Below are positions 45,805 to 60,724 of a DNA stretch of 64,000 nt, piece after piece. Under the pieces are notes generated by a model. It saw nothing but the letters and a program-made list of their open reading frames with translations. It did no database searches and was not told the origin of the DNA. Each line of letters starts with the position of its first letter. The stretch's first letter is position 1. Where the stretch lies: positions 1,116,001 to 1,180,000 of the forward strand of contig NZ_OZ246016.1 in the NCBI RefSeq assembly GCF_965230735.1. Direction: 5' to 3'. This DNA comes from Motiliproteus sp965230735 (lineage in GTDB: Bacteria; Pseudomonadota; Gammaproteobacteria; Pseudomonadales; Balneatricaceae). The position numbers and the translations under genes are program-made.

Positions 45805-48800
45805 ATGGCTTACACGTTCACAGAGAAAAAACGTATCCGAAAGGATTTCGGTAAATTGCCTCACGTTATGGATGTGCCTTACCTGCTGGCCATTCAGATC
45901 GATTCGTACCGCAAGTTTTTACAGACTGGTGCGGCATCAGCAGAAGATAAAAAAGAAGTTGGGCTGCATGCAGCATTCAACTCCGTATTTCCGATTACCT
46001 CTTATTCAGGCAACGCAGCGTTAGAATACGCCGGCTATCGTCTGGGTGAGCCCGCCTTTGACGTGAAAGAGTGTCAGCTGCGTGGCGTTACCTATGCCGC
46101 GCCGCTGCGGGTCAAGGTTCGCTTGGTAATCTACGATCGCGACTCTTCCACGAAAGCGATCAAAGATATCAAGGAACAGGAAGTCTACATGGGCGAAATG
46201 CCCCTGATGACTGATAACGGTACCTTCGTCATCAACGGTACCGAACGTGTTATTGTTTCTCAGCTGCACCGTTCTCCGGGTGTGTTCTTCGACCACGACA
46301 AGGGCAAGACTCACTCCTCCGGTAAGCTGCTCTACTCCGCCCGTGTGATTCCTTACCGTGGCTCCTGGCTGGATTTCGAATTCGATCCGAAGGACAACGT
46401 TTTTGTTCGGATCGACCGTCGCCGCAAGCTGCCGGCGAGCATCCTGATGCGTGCGCTTGGGATGACCACTCAGGAAATCCTGGACACCTTCTTCGACACC
46501 GACAGCTACACCCTGGCCGATGGCAGTGCCAAGCTGGCGCTGGTTGCCGCGCGTCTGCGTGGTGAAACGGCGACCTTCGACCTGAAGGATGGCAGCGGTA
46601 AGGTGCTGGTCGAGGCTGGTCGCCGGATCACGGCGCGTCATATCCGTGATCTGGAAAAAGCCAAGGTCACCGAGCTGGAAGTTCCGGCTGAATTCCTGAC
46701 CGGTAAGGTGATCGCCCGGGACGTTGTGCACCCGTCTACCGGCGAGATCGTTGCCGAGGCCAACGCTGAGATTACCGAAGAGATAATCGAAGCGCTGCAC
46801 AGCGCCGGCGTCGAAAGCTTCGAGACGCTGTACGTTAATGAACTGGATTGCGGTCCGTTCATCTCCGATACCCTGCGGATCGATCCGACCCAGAACCAGC
46901 TGGAAGCGCTGGTCGAGATCTACCGCATGATGCGTCCGGGCGAGCCGCCGACCAAAGAGTCTGCCGAAGGCCTGTTCGAAAACCTGTTCTTCAGCCTGGA
47001 TCGCTACGACCTGTCCGAAGTCGGTCGGATGAAGTTCAACCGTCGCTTGGACCGCGAAGAAGTCACCGGCCCGGGTACCCTGGACCGTGACGATATCCTG
47101 GAGGTCCTGAAGACCCTGATCGATATTCGTAACGGTAAAGGCATCGTCGATGATATCGACCACCTGGGTAACCGTCGTGTCCGTTCCGTCGGTGAGATGG
47201 CCGAGAACCAGTTCCGTGTCGGTCTGGTCCGGGTTGAGCGCGCCGTACGTGAACGTCTGTCGATGGCTGAGTCCGATGGTCTGATGCCGCAGGATCTGAT
47301 CAACGCCAAGCCGGTTGCGGCGGCGGTGAAAGAGTTCTTCGGTTCCAGCCAGCTGTCCCAGTTTATGGACCAGAATAACCCGCTGTCGGAAGTTACCCAC
47401 AAACGCCGTGTTTCGGCCCTGGGCCCGGGCGGTCTGACCCGTGAGCGTGCCGGCTTTGAAGTGCGTGACGTACACGCCACCCACTACGGTCGTGTTTGTC
47501 CGATCGAGACCCCGGAAGGTCCGAACATCGGTCTGATCAACTCGCTGGCAACCTATGCCCGTACCAACCACTACGGCTTCCTTGAGAGCCCGTACCGTAA
47601 AGTGGTTGACGGCGTGGTTACCGACGATATCGAATACCTGTCCGCGATCGACGAAGCCAAGCACTACGTGGCTCAGGCCAGTGCGGCCGTCGATGACAAA
47701 GGTCACCTGATCGACGATCTGGTTACCGTTCGTCACATGAACGAAACCACCGTGGCACCGCCCGAGAAAGTTACCCTAATGGACGTTTCACCGCGTCAGG
47801 TTGTCTCGATCGCGGCCTCGCTGATCCCGTTCCTGGAGCACGATGATGCGAACCGAGCCCTGATGGGATCGAACATGCAACGTCAGGCGGTTCCGACTCT
47901 GAAGGCCCAGAAGCCGCTGGTCGGTACCGGTATGGAGCGCAACGTTGCTCGTGACTCCGGTGTGTGTGTGGTTGCCAACCGTGGCGGTGAGATTGAATCC
48001 GTCGACGCCGGTCGTATCGTTGTCCGTGTCCGTGACGACGAAGTGATCGCCGGTGAAGCGGGTGTGGATATCTACAACCTGACCAAGTACGTGCGTTCTA
48101 ACCAGAACACCTGCATCAACCAGCGTCCGCTGGTGAAAGTGGGTGATCAGGTTTCCCGCGGCGACATCATGGCCGACGGCCCGTCAGTCGACATGGGTGA
48201 GCTGGCCCTGGGTCAGAACATGCGGATCGCGTTCATGCCCTGGAACGGCTACAACTTCGAGGATTCCATCCTGATCTCGGAGCGTGTGGTCCAGGAAGAT
48301 CGCTTTACCACCATTCACATTCAGGAGCTGACCTGTGTCGCCCGTGACACCAAACTGGGTTCTGAAGAGATTACTTCCGATATCCCGAACGTCGGTGAAG
48401 GCGCGCTGGGCAAGCTGGACGAGTCCGGTGTTGTCTACATCGGTGCCGAAGTCGGCCCGGGTGACATCCTGGTCGGTAAGGTCACGCCGAAGGGCGAGAC
48501 TCAGCTGACGCCGGAAGAGAAGCTGCTGCGTGCGATCTTCGGCGAGAAGGCCTCAGACGTTAAGGACACCTCGCTGCGGGTTAAGACCGGCACCAAGGGT
48601 ACCGTTATCGACGTTCAGGTCTTCACCCGTGACGGCGTTGAGAAAGACGCCCGTGCGATCCAGATCGAAGAGGAGCAGCTGTCTTCTATTCGTAAGGACT
48701 TGAACGACGAATTCCGCATCGTTGAAGGCGCGACCTTCGAGCGTCTGCAGAAAGCCCTGGTCGGTGTTAAAGCCGACGGCGGTGCCGGCCTGAAGAAAGG

Positions 48801-49884
48801 TGAAGAGATCACCGAAGCCTTCCTGGCTGAGCTGCCGAAGTCCGACTGGTTCAAGATTCGTGTCAGCGATGAAGCCCTGACCGAGCAGCTTGAGCGTGCC
48901 CAGCAGCAGCTGGTTGAGCGTCGTCAGCAGCTGGACGAGAAGTACGAAGACAAGAAGCGCAAGCTGCAGCAGGGTGATGACCTGGCACCGGGCGTTCTGA
49001 AGATCGTCAAGGTCTACGTCGCCGTTAAGCGTCGCGTCCAGCCGGGTGACAAGATGGCTGGTCGTCACGGTAACAAGGGTGTTATCTCCGCGATCATGCC
49101 GGTCGAAGATATGCCTTACGACGAAAACGGTCAGCCGGTCGACATCGTACTGAACCCGCTGGGTGTACCGTCGCGGATGAACGTTGGTCAGGTACTGGAA
49201 ACTCACTTTGGCGCTGCCGCCAAGGGCCTGGGTGATCGAATCAACGAAATGCTGGAAGCACAGGCCAAGGTGGCTGAGCTGCGCAAGTTGTTGGACGAGA
49301 TCTACAACGTTTCCGGTGGCGGTCGTAAAGAAGATCTGGCGTCGATGTCCGACGAGGAAGTTCTGGAACTTTGCGCCAACCTGCGCATGGGTGTGCCGAT
49401 GGCAACCCCGGCGTTCGACGGTGCCAAGGAATCCGAGATCAAAGAGCTGCTGCGTCTGGCAGGCCTGAACGACAGCGGTCAGCGTACCCTGTTCGACGGC
49501 CGTACCGGTGACGCCTTCGACCGTCCGGTGACTGTCGGCTACATGTACATGCTGAAGCTGAACCACCTGGTCGACGACAAGATGCACGCACGTTCTACCG
49601 GTTCCTACAGCCTGGTTACTCAGCAGCCGCTGGGTGGTAAGGCGCAGTTCGGTGGTCAGCGTTTCGGGGAGATGGAAGTCTGGGCGCTGGAAGCCTACGG
49701 CGCCGCCTACACCCTGCAGGAGATGCTGACCGTCAAGTCGGACGACGTGAACGGCCGGACCAAGATGTACAAGAACATCGTGGACGGCGACCATCGGATG
49801 GAGCCGGGCATGCCCGAGTCCTTCAACGTACTGGTCAAAGAGATCCGTTCGCTGGGTATCGATATCGAACTGGAAAACGAATAA
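45805..49884 (+). CDS. rpoB: RNA polymerase beta subunit
   Basis: RpoB is 1359 residues, close to 1342 in E. coli. The ATG at 45805 gives the conserved start AYTFTEKKRIRKDFGK; earlier in-frame codons (to 45736) are leader. The rifampicin region reads SQFMDQNNPLSEVTHKRR with D516, H526 and S531 (E. coli numbering) unchanged, so a rifampicin-sensitive enzyme is expected. The catalytic-site segments GDKMAGRHGNKGV and the C-terminal MHARSTGSYSLVTQQPLGGK are intact. The beta flap region has a lineage-specific helical stretch (LERAQQQLVERRQQL). Confidence 0.98.
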   Translation: MAYTFTEKKRIRKDFGKLPHVMDVPYLLAIQIDSYRKFLQTGAASAEDKKEVGLHAAFNSVFPITSYSGNAALEYAGYRLGEPAFDVKECQLRGVTYAAPLRVKVRLVIYDRDSSTKAIKDIKEQEVYMGEMPLMTDNGTFVINGTERVIVSQLHRSPGVFFDHDKGKTHSSGKLLYSARVIPYRGSWLDFEFDPKDNVFVRIDRRRKLPASILMRALGMTTQEILDTFFDTDSYTLADGSAKLALVAARLRGETATFDLKDGSGKVLVEAGRRITARHIRDLEKAKVTELEVPAEFLTGKVIARDVVHPSTGEIVAEANAEITEEIIEALHSAGVESFETLYVNELDCGPFISDTLRIDPTQNQLEALVEIYRMMRPGEPPTKESAEGLFENLFFSLDRYDLSEVGRMKFNRRLDREEVTGPGTLDRDDILEVLKTLIDIRNGKGIVDDIDHLGNRRVRSVGEMAENQFRVGLVRVERAVRERLSMAESDGLMPQDLINAKPVAAAVKEFFGSSQLSQFMDQNNPLSEVTHKRRVSALGPGGLTRERAGFEVRDVHATHYGRVCPIETPEGPNIGLINSLATYARTNHYGFLESPYRKVVDGVVTDDIEYLSAIDEAKHYVAQASAAVDDKGHLIDDLVTVRHMNETTVAPPEKVTLMDVSPRQVVSIAASLIPFLEHDDANRALMGSNMQRQAVPTLKAQKPLVGTGMERNVARDSGVCVVANRGGEIESVDAGRIVVRVRDDEVIAGEAGVDIYNLTKYVRSNQNTCINQRPLVKVGDQVSRGDIMADGPSVDMGELALGQNMRIAFMPWNGYNFEDSILISERVVQEDRFTTIHIQELTCVARDTKLGSEEITSDIPNVGEGALGKLDESGVVYIGAEVGPGDILVGKVTPKGETQLTPEEKLLRAIFGEKASDVKDTSLRVKTGTKGTVIDVQVFTRDGVEKDARAIQIEEEQLSSIRKDLNDEFRIVEGATFERLQKALVGVKADGGAGLKKGEEITEAFLAELPKSDWFKIRVSDEALTEQLERAQQQLVERRQQLDEKYEDKKRKLQQGDDLAPGVLKIVKVYVAVKRRVQPGDKMAGRHGNKGVISAIMPVEDMPYDENGQPVDIVLNPLGVPSRMNVGQVLETHFGAAAKGLGDRINEMLEAQAKVAELRKLLDEIYNVSGGGRKEDLASMSDEEVLELCANLRMGVPMATPAFDGAKESEIKELLRLAGLNDSGQRTLFDGRTGDAFDRPVTVGYMYMLKLNHLVDDKMHARSTGSYSLVTQQPLGGKAQFGGQRFGEMEVWALEAYGAAYTLQEMLTVKSDDVNGRTKMYKNIVDGDHRMEPGMPESFNVLVKEIRSLGIDIELENE

Positions 49885-49949
49885 GCAGTTATCACTTGGA
49901 CCGGGGCAGGCCAACGCCCCGGTCGATAACTCCGTGAGGAGCGCCGACG

Positions 49950-54194
<4,245 letters not shown>

Positions 54195-54250
54195 TCGCCA
54201 TAAAAATTCAACACTCGGGCCGCTGGCATCGATGATGCTGGCGGTCTGTG

Positions 54251-54279
54251 TTGACACTGGTGGGCGAGGTGATTAAAAT
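54251..54279 (+). promoter_or_regulatory. Consensus promoter of the str operon
   Basis: Perfect TTGACA (54251-54256), 17-bp spacer, TAAAAT (54274-54279) and a G+C-rich discriminator, about 85 nt before rpsL. It drives rpsL-rpsG-fusA-tuf. Confidence 0.85.
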
Positions 54280-54369
54280 TTCGCCCCTTCGTTGGCAGGA
54301 TGCGGTTGTGTCCTGTCTTTTTGTATGTGCTTTTAGAGGCAACTCTAGTAAAGCGTGGAGTTAAGCTGA

Positions 54370-54741
54370 ATGGCTACTATTAACCAACTGGTTCGTAAGC
54401 CGCGTAAGCGCAAAGTCGCTAAGAGCGACGTACCTGCTCTGCAGGCATGTCCTCAGCGTCGTGGCGTTTGTACCCGGGTTTACACCACTACCCCGAAGAA
54501 GCCGAACTCGGCCCTGCGGAAGGTATGTCGTGTACGCCTGACCAACGGCTATGAAGTGACTTCCTACATCGGTGGTGAAGGTCACAACTTGCAGGAACAC
54601 TCTGTTGTTCTGATCCGTGGCGGTCGTGTTAAGGACCTGCCTGGTGTGCGTTATCACACCGTTCGCGGTGCACTGGATACTTCTGGTGTTTCCGATCGTA
54701 AGCAAGGTCGTTCCAAGTACGGTGCCAAGCGTCCGAAGTAA
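54370..54741 (+). CDS. rpsL: Ribosomal protein S12
   Basis: S12 is a 123-residue decoding-centre protein. Both streptomycin-determining lysines are wild type: K43 in TTPKKPNSALRK and the lysine in GGRVKDLPGVRYH. The C-terminus lacks the last Ala of the E. coli protein. Confidence 0.98.
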   Translation: MATINQLVRKPRKRKVAKSDVPALQACPQRRGVCTRVYTTTPKKPNSALRKVCRVRLTNGYEVTSYIGGEGHNLQEHSVVLIRGGRVKDLPGVRYHTVRGALDTSGVSDRKQGRSKYGAKRPK

Positions 54742-54885
54742 TCACTCTCGATTACAGACCGCTTGACACTGTACCGCTGTAGCCTTGCGCTACCGGACAT
54801 TGTTAACGATAAGAGTAAGGTCGGGCCTTTATGCGTTGTGTAGGTGCCCGGACTAACCTGAAGACCTAATTTTAAGGGGCTTATC

Positions 54886-55356
54886 ATGCCTAGAAGACGC
54901 GTCGTCGCAAAACGCGAAATTCTGCCGGATCCCAAATTCGGTAACCAAACCCTGGCCAAATTCATGAACCACGTCATGGTCAGCGGTAAAAAATCTGTTG
55001 CTGAGAAAATCGTATACGGCGCTCTGGACAAGATCCAGGAGCGTGGTGCCAGCGATCCTCTCGAAACCTTCATCAAAGCTCTCGAAACCATTCAGCCGAT
55101 GGTTGAGGTTAAGTCCCGCCGTGTTGGTGGTGCGACTTACCAGGTACCGGTTGAAGTTCGTCCCGCTCGTCGTTCCGCTCTGGCCATGCGTTGGCTGGTA
55201 GACGCCGCACGTCGTCGTGGCGAGAAGTCCATGGCTCTGCGCCTGGCTGGTGAGATCGGTGATGCTGCTGAAGGTCGTGGCGCTGCTGTTAAGAAGCGTG
55301 AAGACGTTCACCGCATGGCAGAAGCTAACAAAGCTTTCTCCCACTACCGCTTCTAA
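54886..55356 (+). CDS. rpsG: Ribosomal protein S7
   Basis: S7 is a 156-residue primary 16S rRNA-binding protein of the 30S head. It starts PRRRVVAKREILPDPKFGN and has MRWLVDAARRRGEKSM in the conserved core. The 144-bp spacer after rpsL may hold the S7 autoregulatory site known in E. coli; this was not resolved by eye. Confidence 0.98.
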   Translation: MPRRRVVAKREILPDPKFGNQTLAKFMNHVMVSGKKSVAEKIVYGALDKIQERGASDPLETFIKALETIQPMVEVKSRRVGGATYQVPVEVRPARRSALAMRWLVDAARRRGEKSMALRLAGEIGDAAEGRGAAVKKREDVHRMAEANKAFSHYRF

Positions 55357-55371
55357 TCAGAGGATTAAGCT

Positions 55372-57468
55372 GTGGCCCGTAAAACACCTCTTAACCGCTA
55401 CCGTAACATCGGTATCTGCGCACACGTTGATGCCGGTAAGACGACGACGACTGAGCGTGTTCTGTTCTATACCGGCCTGTCTCACAAGATCGGTGAGGTC
55501 CATGATGGCGCTGCCACCATGGACTGGATGGAGCAGGAGCAAGAGCGTGGTATCACTATCACCTCTGCTGCGACCACTTGTTTTTGGTCTGGGATGAACC
55601 AGCAGTTTGACCAGCACCGCATCAATATCATCGACACCCCGGGGCACGTTGACTTCACCATCGAAGTTGAACGTTCCCTGCGTGTTCTCGATGGTGCGGT
55701 TGTCGTGCTGTGCGCCTCTTCCGGCGTACAGCCGCAGACGGAAACTGTCTGGCGTCAGGCCAATAAGTACGAAGTACCGCGGATGGTCTTCGTCAACAAG
55801 ATGGACCGTGCCGGTGCTGATTTCTTCATGGTTGTCGATCAGCTCGAAGACCGTCTGGGCGCTGCCGCTGTGCCGATCAATTTCCCGATCGGTGCCGAGG
55901 ACGAGTTCAAAGGTGTTGTCGATCTGATCAAGATGAAGGCGATTCTGTGGAACGAAGCCGACCAGGGCATGACCTATGACGAAGCCGAGATTCCGGCTGA
56001 GTTGCAGGCCAAGGCCGAGGAACTGCGCGAGCAGATGGTCGAAGCCGCCGCGGAAGCGTCCGAAGAGCTGATGGACAAGTACCTGGAAGAGGGTGATCTG
56101 TCCGCTGAAGAGATCAAGCAAGGTCTGCGGGCCCGTACGCTAGCCAATGAAATCGTGCCGATGCAGGCCGGTTCGGCATTCAAGAACAAAGGTGTTCAGG
56201 CAGTCCTGGATGCGGTCATCGAACTGATGCCCTCGCCGCTGGACGTTAAAGCCATTGAAGGTACGCTGGATGACGGTAAAGAAACCGTCGCTACTCGTCC
56301 GGCCGACGACAATGCGCCCTTTGCCGCACTGGCGTTCAAGATTGCTACCGACCCCTTCGTCGGTACCCTGACCTTTATCCGGGTTTACTCCGGTAAGCTC
56401 AATTCCGGTGATTCTGTTTACAACTCCGTTAAACAGAAGAAAGAGCGTGTCGGCCGTATGGTTCAGATGCACTCCAATAACCGTGAAGAGATCAAAGAAG
56501 TTCTGGCCGGCGATATCGCCGCGACCATCGGTCTGAAGGATGTCACCACCGGTGACACCCTGTGTGACCAGAACGACGTGATCGTGCTTGAGCGGATGGA
56601 ATTCCCGGAGCCGGTTATCTCGGTTGCGGTCGAGCCGAAAACCAAGGCCGACCAGGAAAAAATGGGTGTGGCACTGGGTAAACTGGCCCAGGAAGACCCC
56701 TCTTTCCGTGTTGAAACCGATGAAGAATCCGGCCAGACCATCATCTCCGGTATGGGTGAGCTGCATCTGGACATCATCGTTGACCGGATGAAGCGTGAAT
56801 TCAAGGTAGAAGCCAACATCGGTAAACCGCGTGTTGCCTACCGTGAGAAGATCCGTACAGCTGTTGATGCAAACCATAAGTTTGCCAAGCAGTCCGGTGG
56901 TCGTGGTCAGTACGGACATGTTGTTGTTGAATTCTCTCCGTCCGATGAAGACGGTCTGGAGTTTATCAACGAGATCGTCGGTGGTGCGATTCCGAAGGAA
57001 TACATCCCCGCGGTCGAAAAGGGTATTGCCGAGCAGATGCAAAACGGTGTTATCGCCGGTTATCCGCTGCTGGGTCTTAAAGCCCGTCTTTACGACGGCT
57101 CCTTCCATGATGTTGACTCGAACGAAATGGCATTTAAGATTGCCGCTTCACAGGCACTGAAGAAGTATGCCATGGAAGCCAGTCCTTGTCTGCTCGAGCC
57201 GATGATGAAGGTAGAAGTTGTTACCCCTGAAGATTACATGGGCGACGTGATGGGAGACCTGAACCGTCGTCGCGGTATCGTACAGGGTATGGAGGAAAGC
57301 TCCTCTGGCAAGGTTATCCGTGCCGAGGTGCCGCTGGGTGAAATGTTCGGTTATGCAACCGACCTGCGCTCGGCGACTCAGGGTCGTGCGACCTACTCTA
57401 TGGAGTTTGAAAAATACGCAGAGGCGCCGCAGAACGTCGCCGACGCTGTTATCAACGCTGAATCTTAA
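55372..57468 (+). CDS. fusA: Elongation factor G
   Basis: EF-G drives ribosomal translocation and, with RRF, recycling. The 698-residue protein starts at GTG, 15 nt after rpsG. G1 AHVDAGKTTTTER, G3 DTPGHVDFT and G4 NKMD are intact, and domains II to V are complete. Confidence 0.98.
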   Translation: MARKTPLNRYRNIGICAHVDAGKTTTTERVLFYTGLSHKIGEVHDGAATMDWMEQEQERGITITSAATTCFWSGMNQQFDQHRINIIDTPGHVDFTIEVERSLRVLDGAVVVLCASSGVQPQTETVWRQANKYEVPRMVFVNKMDRAGADFFMVVDQLEDRLGAAAVPINFPIGAEDEFKGVVDLIKMKAILWNEADQGMTYDEAEIPAELQAKAEELREQMVEAAAEASEELMDKYLEEGDLSAEEIKQGLRARTLANEIVPMQAGSAFKNKGVQAVLDAVIELMPSPLDVKAIEGTLDDGKETVATRPADDNAPFAALAFKIATDPFVGTLTFIRVYSGKLNSGDSVYNSVKQKKERVGRMVQMHSNNREEIKEVLAGDIAATIGLKDVTTGDTLCDQNDVIVLERMEFPEPVISVAVEPKTKADQEKMGVALGKLAQEDPSFRVETDEESGQTIISGMGELHLDIIVDRMKREFKVEANIGKPRVAYREKIRTAVDANHKFAKQSGGRGQYGHVVVEFSPSDEDGLEFINEIVGGAIPKEYIPAVEKGIAEQMQNGVIAGYPLLGLKARLYDGSFHDVDSNEMAFKIAASQALKKYAMEASPCLLEPMMKVEVVTPEDYMGDVMGDLNRRRGIVQGMEESSSGKVIRAEVPLGEMFGYATDLRSATQGRATYSMEFEKYAEAPQNVADAVINAES

Positions 57469-57505
57469 TTGATTTCGAATACGCCAAATTAAGAGGTTTA
57501 TTACC

Positions 57506-58729
<1,224 letters not shown>

Positions 58730-58745
58730 TTATTACTTGATTCTG

Positions 58746-58773
58746 AAAAGGCCACCTTCGGGTGGCCTTTTTT
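58746..58773 (+). terminator. Intrinsic terminator of the str operon
   Basis: AAAAGGCCACC, a TTCG tetraloop, then GGTGGCCTTTT and further T residues. Stable and complete. Confidence 0.92.
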
Positions 58774-58909
58774 GTGCCTGTCTGTTTGCTGTCGCTCACT
58801 GCTGTTAGCGCCTACAGCCTAAACCCTACTAAAATTGAAACAGGGCAGTACGTCGCCTGCTGTCAGGACCACTCATTTTCCAGGGAGGGGCTTAAACAGG
58901 AGGGCGATG

Positions 58910-59710
58910 ATGGTTGTTTTCCTTCGCACTACTTTACTGGGCCTTCTGCTTATTTTCAGCTCCGCGGTGACCGGCTTGGAGATGAATCAGCAGATCTTTG
59001 ACCGTATCGTCACAGCAGCGGAGCGGCTCTATCACCGTGAATTTCATCGTCATGATCAGCGCCTGAATATCTCTGCCCGCTGGGAGGCGCAGGGGGTCTA
59101 TGCCAACGCTTGGAAGATGGAAGATGCTAATGGTGAAAAAGGGCTGATTATGATCTCCGGTGGCTTGGCGAGGCATCCGGATATGACTCCGGACGCCTTC
59201 GCGTTGGTGCTCTGTCATGAGATAGGTCACCATATCGCCGGACCTCCCCATCTCTGGCGTTTCTCCGCCGAGGGCCAATCGGATTATTTCGGTGCCTCTA
59301 GCTGTCTGCGCAAGCTGTTTGTCCGGATGGGAGAGACGTTGCCGGCCAGTCGACGGCACGCGCCCAAACGGGTCCGTGAGGCTTGTGCACTGGCCTTTAG
59401 TCACCAACAGGGGCGCCAGGGTTGCCAGCGAATCGCCCTGGCCGGTGCGACTCTGGCGCGTTATTTTGCCCGCAAGCGGGGTCAACTAAGCCCGCTGTTT
59501 TCACGCCCGGCACAGTCGTCGGTCAGTTCGACACTGTTAACACCCGCGACGCCTCAGTGCCGCTTGGACACCTATTTCGCCGCCGCTCAGTGCAACGTGG
59601 CCCGGCAGCCGTTGAATCATCCGGAACCACGATGGCTGTGCCTGGCGGGCGACTTTCCCCGCGCCGCCCGTCCGGCCTGTTGGTACAAAGCCCGAGTTGA
59701 GTCCCCATAG
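58910..59710 (+). CDS. Putative secreted Cys-rich metalloprotease (gluzincin-like)
   Basis: The 266-residue product has an N-terminal signal peptide (about residues 1-23, TLLGLLLIFSSAVTG). The zinc motif HEIGHH is at 103-108, and a candidate third ligand is E121 (SAEGQSDYF), the M48-like HExxH-then-Glu pattern. Eight cysteines (102, 132, 159, 172, 217, 228, 244, 257) suggest four disulfides in the periplasm or outside. It has a strong AGGAGG ribosome-binding site. The second of two tandem ATGs (58910) has the better spacing; the first is at 58907. No specific family is recognised and the substrate is unknown. It stands alone after the str operon. Confidence 0.7.
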   Translation: MVVFLRTTLLGLLLIFSSAVTGLEMNQQIFDRIVTAAERLYHREFHRHDQRLNISARWEAQGVYANAWKMEDANGEKGLIMISGGLARHPDMTPDAFALVLCHEIGHHIAGPPHLWRFSAEGQSDYFGASSCLRKLFVRMGETLPASRRHAPKRVREACALAFSHQQGRQGCQRIALAGATLARYFARKRGQLSPLFSRPAQSSVSSTLLTPATPQCRLDTYFAAAQCNVARQPLNHPEPRWLCLAGDFPRAARPACWYKARVESP

Positions 59711-59764
59711 TCGTGTTGGCTTCAATGGATCTGCTTTACCCGTGTCTGCGCGGCATATGGTGTC

Positions 59765-59960
59765 CTAGTCGCGCTTCTTAGGGTTAGGGCGACAGCAAAC
59801 CAGCCTTGGCTCAACGTACACCGGCTTGTCATCCAGGCTCGGATTCAGAGAGTCGGAGTAGAGGTAGTAACCGGGCTTCAAGGGGATTTCATGGTCCTGG
59901 TACAGGGCAGGAGATCAGCAGCAGTAGCAGGCGGAGTAGGTTTCGGTTGATGAAAGCGGC
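59765..59960 (-). pseudogene. Frameshifted small lipoprotein remnant
   Basis: On the minus strand one frame reads NRNLLRLLLLLISC, a lipoprotein signal with an LISC lipobox, then stops at 59889. The +1 frame continues as PALYQDHEIPLKPGYYLYSD and runs on to a stop at 59765, with protein-like composition. No start codon is in frame with the signal part, so at least one and probably two frameshifts (or sequence errors) break the gene. Nothing else is seen in 59711-60017. It lies downstream of the argS-membrane gene-VanZ run. Confidence 0.45.
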
Positions 59961-60017
59961 GACATCGCGGCGGCTCTTCGGTTTATCTAGGGCCGAGATG
60001 TGTGTCTACCCCGGTTA

Positions 60018-60401
60018 TTACGGATCTCTCGGTTGGGCCGAGGGAGGCTGGGTCAAAAACCTCAGGATTTGTGCCAGGCTGAGCCCGCATAGCAGTCCCC
60101 CACCGTTGGCCGCCAGGTCGAGCCATTCGCCGTAGCGGTTGGTGTAGGGTTGAATCAGTTCGATTGCACCACTCCAACCCAGCATCAGCAGGACCAGTAC
60201 CGGCCAGTGGCGTGGTTGGCGCCAAGCCACCGGGAAGACCAGGGCGCCGTAGGCGATAAAATGATGGGTTTTGTCAGTGCCGGGAAACGGGGGGAGTTGG
60301 TCCAGCGGGCTCAGTGATAAGATCGTGATGGCGCTGAGCCACAGCAGCGTCAATGCCAGCCAATGACGATAAACGAGATTCAGCAGGCGGTGAATCAGCA
60401 T
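60018..60401 (-). CDS. VanZ-like membrane protein
   Basis: This 127-residue protein has four membrane helices and the VanZ-type pattern: a first helix, then LPPFPGTDKTHHFIAYGALVFP, and GEWLDLAANGGGLLCG near the end (the family's DxxDxxxNxxG-like motif). Tandem ATGs occur at 60404 and 60401; the second has better spacing to GGGAG. VanZ homologues confer low-level teicoplanin resistance in enterococci, but in Gram-negatives the role is unknown. It is 11 bp downstream of the 93-residue membrane protein gene. Confidence 0.75.
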   Translation of the reverse strand: MLIHRLLNLVYRHWLALTLLWLSAITILSLSPLDQLPPFPGTDKTHHFIAYGALVFPVAWRQPRHWPVLVLLMLGWSGAIELIQPYTNRYGEWLDLAANGGGLLCGLSLAQILRFLTQPPSAQPRDP

Positions 60402-60412
60402 CATCCGCTCCC

Positions 60413-60694
60413 TTAGCCACCCAGGCCGAGATAGCGGTAGCAGATCAGTGCAAACAGCAGGTAAGCCGCCAGGGTGGCCGGGTAGGCTTTGTGACCGATA
60501 TCGCTGCCGAGCAGCTTCTGTTTTGAGGCATAGGTCATCGCGGCGGCCACCAGGATCCACAGAAACTGGACCGAACCCAGCGACAGCTTTTCCATCCCGG
60601 CCGGGGGCTCGATCATCGGCAAAGCCAGCACGCTCAGCAGGGCCAGCAGCAGATTGAGCCAGCCGAACAGTTCGGTCAGTCGATAGCGATTCAT
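60413..60694 (-). CDS. Uncharacterised three-helix membrane protein
   Basis: The 93-residue product has three predicted membrane helices (about 9-27, 40-56, 70-89) separated by short charged loops (ASKQKLLGSDIGHK). No family is recognised. It lies 30 bp downstream of argS and is probably cotranscribed with it and the VanZ-like gene. Confidence 0.65.
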   Translation of the reverse strand: MNRYRLTELFGWLNLLLALLSVLALPMIEPPAGMEKLSLGSVQFLWILVAAAMTYASKQKLLGSDIGHKAYPATLAAYLLFALICYRYLGLGG

Positions 60695-60724
60695 GGCCGT
60701 CTCTCCGCTGCTGAATGGCGCGGA

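Noticed and set aside
54764..54769. TTGACA between rpsL and rpsG as a second promoter
   Set aside because: No -10-like hexamer at 16-18 bp; the operon promoter at 54251 suffices.
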